Part shown: one piece after another, positions 59,260-64,000 of the stretch
How positions within the stretch are numbered: the first letter of the stretch is position 1
Layout: the number at the start of each line of letters is the position of its first letter
Assembly: GCF_900101465.1 (NCBI RefSeq)
Contig: NZ_FMZM01000011.1
Location: forward strand, 1-64,000
Source: Nocardioides lianchengensis
Lineage (GTDB): Bacteria > Actinomycetota > Actinomycetes > Propionibacteriales > Nocardioidaceae
Reading direction: 5' to 3'
Length of the DNA: 64,000 bases
Made by a program: the position numbers and the translations under genes
The notes under the pieces: generated by a model
The model's database searches: none
The model's input: only the letters and a program-made list of their open reading frames with translations
Told to the model about the DNA's origin: nothing

Positions 59260-61545
59260 CTACCTGACCCGGACGGTCGCCGAGGCGCTCGCGGGCAGCA
59301 CCGCCGTGGTGCCGGAGTACGACGCCGTGTAGGTGCGCTTGCCCCTCTTCGGCTTCCGCACCGTGACCTTCGCGACGCCCCTCACGAGGCGCACGCCGGC
59401 CTTGGCCGTCCGGCGGCCGTCGCGCACCGTCACCGTGCCGGCCGGGCTCGCCGTACCCGGCACGGCCACCCGGACCGTGATCGTCACGACCTTCTTCCTC
59501 GCGCTGTACGACGCCGTCGCGCTCGCTCGGGAGGTGTTGCGCACGACCGCGGTGGGGGCCGAGCTCGCGGTCCCGGAGCGCTCGTAGGAGCTGTCGCCCG
59601 ACGGGACCGACATGGGCATCTCGTGGAGGAAGCCGCTGGCGTCGATGTTGGTCACCCGGACCGTCAGGCGGCTGCCGGCGTCGGCGACGGTCGGGCGGTA
59701 GGTCCGCCCGTTGCCGACGACGGTGCCGCCCCGCAGCCAGGCGAAGGACCAGTCCGACCCGGCGCTGAGGTTCCAGGTGCCGGTCGTCGCCGTGAGGGTG
59801 CCGCCGACGACCGGCCGTCCGCCGATCGTCGGTGCGGTGAGGGCGGTCACCTGGTTGGTCAGCACCGCGCTCACGTCGCTGGCCCACTCCCCGCTGCGCC
59901 CCACGATCGGGGTCGCAGTGGCGAAGCTCGCGCCCCGCTTCCACCAGGAGCTGATCAGGGCGTGCTGGAGGCTGTTGTCCCAGCCCTGGAACTCGACGCG
60001 GTAGCTCCGTGCGGGGAGCAGGTCCTCGAACCGGTAGCTGCCGTCGCGCCTCAGCGAGGCGTCGTCGACGACGCGCCCGTCACCGTCGTAGAGACGGACG
60101 GTCCCGTCGTCGAGCGGCCCCTGGATGCCGGAGAGCGTGCCGCGGATGCCGGCGTGCTGCTGGAGGGTCGTGGTGGGCGCGGACGCGGTCCCGCCGGCAG
60201 GCACCGTGACGGTCGCGCTGCGGGGGAAGCTCTGGCCGCCCCCGAGGTAGGTCGACACGTACCTGAGGTCGTCGTCCGCGACGCCGGGACCCTCGAAGAG
60301 GATCCGGAAGGTCGAGAGGCCCGGGTTCCTGCCGTCCGCCTCCAAGGAGGCAGGGTCCAGGCCGGTGAACCGGTAGCGACCGTTCCGGTCGGTCATGGCC
60401 GAGTCGAGGTGCTCGAACCCGCTCGCCACCGTGGGATCGATCGCCGAGACGTACACGCCGCGCACCGGCTTGCCCGCGACGTCGACGACCGTCCCGGTCA
60501 GGTCGACACCCTGGAGCTCACCGGTGGTGCGCGGTGCCAGGACGACGTCACGCCCGGTGACGTCCTGGTCGCGGCCGACGACGATCTTGGTCGAGCTCTC
60601 CAAGTTCGGAGCGTCGTTCCAGAACTCCGGCAGGAACTGGTCGCTGTAGTCGTAGAAGCTCACCGCGTAGCTGCCGACGGACAGCCGCGGAAGGGAATAG
60701 CGGCCCGCCCGGTCGGTCCGGACGTTCCCGCGATAGTCGCCGGCCTCGTCGAAGAGCTCCACGCCGACCGAGGAGAGAGGGGCACCGGCCGGGTCGGTCA
60801 CCCGGCCGCTGATGGACCCACCCTGCGACAGCCGCACCTCGCCGATATCGACGACCTCCTGGCCGTCGTGGTCGATGACGGCCGCGCCCTCCGCGGTGGG
60901 CTTGTCGTCGTACCACTCCGTGGCGTAGTCGCCGCGCTCGTCCTCGAACTTCAGCACGTACTCGCCGGCGATGGGGCGGAGGTCGAAGCGACCGTGCTTG
61001 TCGGAGTACGTGCTGTAGCGATAGATGCCTCCCGGCGAGGCGGCGTCGTAGGCCAGCACCCGGACGTCGCGGACCGGGCGGCCGACGGCGTCGGTCACCC
61101 GACCGGTGATCGTCTGCTCGAGGTCGAGCTCGATCTCGTCGAGGACGACGGCCGCCCCGTCGACGACGATCTCCTCGGCGGTCGCCTGCGACGCGGCGTC
61201 GTCGTACCACTCGGTGCGGTAGCGGCCGTTCGACCAGTCCTGCACGGAGAGCTGGTAGACGCCGTTCGGCACCGGTACCGAGAAGCTGCTGCTGGACCCG
61301 TCGAGGTACAGCGTCCGGTAGTGCTGGAAGGTCACTCCGCCGTCACCGTCCGGCGCCTGGCGGTGCAGCTCCAGGCGGGCGCTGAGCGGCTGTCCGTCGG
61401 CGGTCACCGTCCCGCTGATCGGCACCCACCCGGTCGCTGCGGTCGCAGGGGCGGCGCCCGCCGTCAGCGACCCCGCCACGAGGGCCCCGGCGAGGGACCA
61501 CCCCGCGATCCGTCGTCCACTCAGCCCGACTCTGTGTTGCTGCAC
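59260..61545 (-). CDS. secreted carboxypeptidase-regulatory-like repeat protein
   Basis: The 761-residue protein has a signal peptide (RRIAGWSLAGALVAGSLTAGAAPATA, about 1-36) and at least six beta-sandwich repeats of carboxypeptidase-regulatory/SpaA-like type (GVYQLSVQDWSNGRYRTEWYDD, GEYVLKFEDERGDYATEWYDD, GSYAVSFYDYSDQFLPEFWND). The EWYDD-type line recurs in three successive repeats. The C-terminal ~100 residues form a distinct Ig-like module with basic Lys/Arg residues. No anchor or sorting motif is visible. GTG start with AGGAG 7 bases upstream. It is convergent with the CotH-like gene (18 bp). Confidence 0.88.
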   Translation of the reverse strand: MQQHRVGLSGRRIAGWSLAGALVAGSLTAGAAPATAATGWVPISGTVTADGQPLSARLELHRQAPDGDGGVTFQHYRTLYLDGSSSSFSVPVPNGVYQLSVQDWSNGRYRTEWYDDAASQATAEEIVVDGAAVVLDEIELDLEQTITGRVTDAVGRPVRDVRVLAYDAASPGGIYRYSTYSDKHGRFDLRPIAGEYVLKFEDERGDYATEWYDDKPTAEGAAVIDHDGQEVVDIGEVRLSQGGSISGRVTDPAGAPLSSVGVELFDEAGDYRGNVRTDRAGRYSLPRLSVGSYAVSFYDYSDQFLPEFWNDAPNLESSTKIVVGRDQDVTGRDVVLAPRTTGELQGVDLTGTVVDVAGKPVRGVYVSAIDPTVASGFEHLDSAMTDRNGRYRFTGLDPASLEADGRNPGLSTFRILFEGPGVADDDLRYVSTYLGGGQSFPRSATVTVPAGGTASAPTTTLQQHAGIRGTLSGIQGPLDDGTVRLYDGDGRVVDDASLRRDGSYRFEDLLPARSYRVEFQGWDNSLQHALISSWWKRGASFATATPIVGRSGEWASDVSAVLTNQVTALTAPTIGGRPVVGGTLTATTGTWNLSAGSDWSFAWLRGGTVVGNGRTYRPTVADAGSRLTVRVTNIDASGFLHEMPMSVPSGDSSYERSGTASSAPTAVVRNTSRASATASYSARKKVVTITVRVAVPGTASPAGTVTVRDGRRTAKAGVRLVRGVAKVTVRKPKRGKRTYTASYSGTTAVLPASASATVRVR

Positions 61546-61730
61546 TTCTCACTCCTGAGGTTGTCCGGTCCCCCCGTATTGAGAGGGGAACCTAGAACGG
61601 CGGAGGTCACGGCGGGGGCGATTTCCCGAGTCCGCCCGACCCACGCCGGCGTCGGTCCAGACCAGTCGTCGGCGTACGACGGACGGGCGCTCACCCCTCG
61701 CCCGTCGTCACCGGAGCCCGCGCCGACCAC

Positions 61731-61736
61731 TAGGCT
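61731..61736 (+). promoter_or_regulatory. candidate -10 (TAGGCT) for leaderless coiled-coil gene
   Basis: TAGGCT lies 8 bases before the ATG at 61745, with no ribosome binding site in between (CACGCCCC). The gap 61546-61744 is divergent with the repeat-protein gene. Confidence 0.45.
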
Positions 61737-61744
61737 CACGCCCC

Positions 61745-64000
61745 ATGAGCGGCGAGCAGCACCCCGGTGACGACGGAGCCGGACGACGCTGGCGACGCCG
61801 GCAGTCGCCCACGTCCGCGACCCCTCCGCCGGCCGTTGCGCCGCCGTCCCCGGAGGAGTTCGCCGGACTGATGCGCGAGGCCACCGCCGCCGCCGAGCAG
61901 GCCACGGCGCTGCGGCGCTCCGCCGAGCTCGCCGCGGCCGAGGCGCACGCCGAGCGGCTGGTCGCCGAGGACGCCGCCCGCGAGGCGACGGCGGCGCGCG
62001 AGTCGGCCGAGCGGGCGCTGGCCGACTACCGGGCCTCCGTCGAGGAGGCGTACGCCGTCCGCACCGCCGCCGAGGAGGCCACGGCCCGTGCGGTCGAGGA
62101 GCGCGGGTCGGCCGAGAACGCGGCCACCGAGGCGGTCCGGCTCCGCGAGGAGGCCGAGCAGGCCGCTCGCGAGCAGGCCGAGGCCGCCGCCGAGACCGCC
62201 CGGCTGCGCGAGGAGGCGGAGCGCGCAGCGACCGCGGCGGCCGAGGCCCGCCAGGCGGCCGAGGACGCCGCCCGTGAGCAGGCCGAGGCGGCCGAGGGCG
62301 CGCACCAGGCCCGACTCGCGGCCGAGGACGCCGCCCGTACGGCGGGCGAGACCGCGCAGGCCGCCGAGGAGGCGCGACTGGCTGCCGAGGAGGCGGCCCG
62401 TGGCCAGGCCGACGGCGCCGAGGCCGCCCACCGCGGCCGCTCTGTCGCCGAGGAGGCGCTGCGCGAGGCGGTCGCCGCCGCCACGACCGCCGCCGAGCAG
62501 CACGCCGGGCTCACCCGGGCCGCGACCGAGCAGCGCGAGGCGGCCGAGGCCGCCGCCGCGGAGCAGGCCGCCGCCCGCGAGGCCGCCGACGCCGCCGCCG
62601 CGGAGCAGGCCGCCGCCCGCACCGCCGCCGACGAGGCCGCCGCCGCCCAGGCCGCCGCCGCCCAGAGCGCCCACGAGGCCCGCACCGCCGCCGAGGAGGC
62701 CGCCCGGGTCGCGGCGACCGACGCCGAGGCCGCCGCGGTCGCCCGCCGCGAGGCCGAGGAGGCCGGCCGCGAGCAGGCCGCCCGAGCGGGGCAGGCCGCC
62801 GCCGCCGAGCACGCCGCCCACGCCGCCGCCACCGAGCAGGCCGAGGCCGCCCGGGTCGCCCACGACGCCCGGGCCGCCGCCGACGCCGCGGCGGCCGAGC
62901 AGGCCGCCGCCCGCGAGGCCGCCGAGACCGCCGCCGCGGAGCAGGCCGCGGCCCGCACCGCCGCCGACGAGGCCGCCGCCGCCCAGGCCGCCGCCGCCCA
63001 GAGCGCCCACGAGGCCCGCACCGCCGCCGAGGAGGCCGCGCGCGCCGCCACCGCGGACGCCGAGGCCGCGCAGCGCTCCCGCGAGGCCGCCGAGGACACC
63101 GCCCAGGAGCAGACGGTCGCCGCCGCCCAGGCCGCCGCCGCCGAGCACGCCGCCCACACGCTGGCGTCCGAGCAGGCCGAGGCCGCGCGGGTCGCCCACG
63201 AGGCGCGGGCCGCCGCCGACGCCACCGCGGCCGAGCACGCCGCCGCGGCCCAGCAGTCCGCCGACGCCCGGGCCGCCGCCGAGGCCGCGGCCACGGAGGC
63301 CTTCACCGCCCGCAGCGCCGCCGACGAGGCCGCCCGGCTCCAGGCCGAGGCCGCCGAGCGGGCCCACGCCGACCGGACGGCTGCCGAGCAGGCCGCCGCC
63401 GCCTCCGCCGTGGTGAGCGAGCAGTCCCACACCGCCCGCACGGCCGCCGAGCAGGCGGCCCGCGAGCAGGGCGAGAGCGCCGGCCAGGCCGCGGCCGCCG
63501 AGCAGGCCGCCCACGCGGTGGCCGCCGAGCACGCCGAGGCCGCCCGGGTCGCCCACGAGGCCCGGACGGCCGCCGAGACGGCCGCGAGCAAGCTGGCCGC
63601 CCAGGCCGAGGCGGCCCACCAGGGCCGGGCCGAGGCCGAGGCGGCCGCCGCGGCCGCCGTCGAGGCCCGCACCCGGGCCGAGGCCGACGCCCAGGCGCAC
63701 GCCGAGCTGGCCGCCCAGGCCCGGGCCGCGCTCGCCGAGGCCGAGCAGCGGCTGGCCGAGCAGGCCGACGCCCTCACCGCGGCCCTGGCCGCCCGCGAGG
63801 CCGCCGAGGCCGATGCCGCCGAGCACGCCCGGCTCCGGGCCGAGGTCGAGGACGCCGCCGAGCAGCGGGCCGTCGAACGCCAGGCCGTCGAGTCGTCGGT
63901 GCGCTACCAGGCCGAGCTGGCCCAGGGCGCGCTCGAGGAGCGGCTGGTCGCCGAGCAGCGGGCGGCCGACCTGGCCCACCAGCTCGCCGAGACCCGGGCC
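61745..64000 (+). CDS. large Ala/Glu-rich coiled-coil protein, 3' end outside window
   Basis: The frame runs open to the last base: 752 codons are visible. After a basic, Pro-containing head (GRRWRRRRQSPTS, PPPAVAPPSPEEF) it is an almost uninterrupted Ala/Glu/Arg/Gln heptad-like coiled coil. Two nearly identical blocks are offset by 336 bp (112 residues, 16 heptads), with AEQAAARTAADEAAAAQAAA and AQSAHEARTAAEEA repeated; a third, more diverged copy of the EHAAH...EAARVAHEAR segment follows after a 357-bp offset (17 heptads). No membrane segment is seen. Function unknown; similar proteins may be structural filaments. Confidence 0.8.
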   Translation, partial: MSGEQHPGDDGAGRRWRRRQSPTSATPPPAVAPPSPEEFAGLMREATAAAEQATALRRSAELAAAEAHAERLVAEDAAREATAARESAERALADYRASVEEAYAVRTAAEEATARAVEERGSAENAATEAVRLREEAEQAAREQAEAAAETARLREEAERAATAAAEARQAAEDAAREQAEAAEGAHQARLAAEDAARTAGETAQAAEEARLAAEEAARGQADGAEAAHRGRSVAEEALREAVAAATTAAEQHAGLTRAATEQREAAEAAAAEQAAAREAADAAAAEQAAARTAADEAAAAQAAAAQSAHEARTAAEEAARVAATDAEAAAVARREAEEAGREQAARAGQAAAAEHAAHAAATEQAEAARVAHDARAAADAAAAEQAAAREAAETAAAEQAAARTAADEAAAAQAAAAQSAHEARTAAEEAARAATADAEAAQRSREAAEDTAQEQTVAAAQAAAAEHAAHTLASEQAEAARVAHEARAAADATAAEHAAAAQQSADARAAAEAAATEAFTARSAADEAARLQAEAAERAHADRTAAEQAAAASAVVSEQSHTARTAAEQAAREQGESAGQAAAAEQAAHAVAAEHAEAARVAHEARTAAETAASKLAAQAEAAHQGRAEAEAAAAAAVEARTRAEADAQAHAELAAQARAALAEAEQRLAEQADALTAALAAREAAEADAAEHARLRAEVEDAAEQRAVERQAVESSVRYQAELAQGALEERLVAEQRAADLAHQLAETRA

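Noticed and set aside
61745..64000. Coiled-coil protein as the missing CIS tape measure
   Set aside because: It lies 40 kb from the CIS, on the far side of housekeeping genes, and has its own leaderless-type promoter; no link seen.

Overview
The window is very GC-rich, has long overlapping reading frames on both strands, and frequent GTG starts. Two things suggest a Nocardioides-like actinobacterium: mycothiol synthase (mshD) close to a GlnR-type regulator, and a dispersed palindromic repeat of the GGTTTCGACACGG...CTCAACCACC type. That placement is from pattern memory, not a database search. No rRNA, tRNA, CRISPR array or intact insertion sequence was seen.

Layout. 1-5.6 kb: the 3' part of a DUF222/HNH nuclease gene, a DUF1800/DUF1501 gene pair, palindromic repeats (some inside coding sequence), a small Cys-rich protein, a thioredoxin-like membrane protein and a two-segment membrane protein. 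5.6-21.7 kb: a contractile injection system (CIS) read leftward. It encodes a cap protein (DUF4255), a lipoprotein, a PAAR-like tip (DUF4280), sheath, inner tube, a putative assembly protein, a 57-residue DUF6760-like protein, a second tube protein, a 1387-residue disordered protein, a LysM baseplate protein, a VgrG-like spike, gp25, a gp6/J-like protein, a TIGR02242-type tail protein and a tail-anchored zinc-ribbon protein. An IS630-like HTH gene on the other strand interrupts it. 22-41.4 kb: four very large genes read rightward. Three encode proteins with an N-terminal part that lacks a signal peptide, one membrane segment, then carboxypeptidase-regulatory-like repeats. The fourth is a 2689-residue secreted Ig-repeat protein that ends at a strong hairpin.

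41.4-47.7 kb: two small proteins, an orphan sensor kinase, an ECF sigma factor fused to an anti-sigma/membrane/extracellular tail, and a MalT-like LuxR regulator. 47.8-51.9 kb: a large secreted alpha/beta-hydrolase with Ig repeats. 52-57.4 kb: conserved actinobacterial housekeeping genes (moaD-like, glnR-like, mshD, ygfZ, Fur-family, nitrobindin, DsrE-like), interrupted by a DUF559-type gene flanked by inverted palindromic repeats. 57.4-64 kb: a CotH-like secreted protein, a secreted carboxypeptidase-regulatory-like repeat protein, and the start of a large Ala/Glu coiled-coil protein that runs off the window.

Working model (inference): the CIS genes build a contractile particle. The set lacks recognisable fibres, an AAA+ ATPase and a classical tape measure. 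The disordered protein sits where an Afp6-like component would be. The membrane proteins next to the CIS, including the zinc-ribbon tail-anchored protein, the lipoprotein and the three bitopic proteins, are candidates for linking the particle to the cell envelope. The kinase, sigma/anti-sigma fusion, LuxR regulator and HTH protein are candidate regulators.
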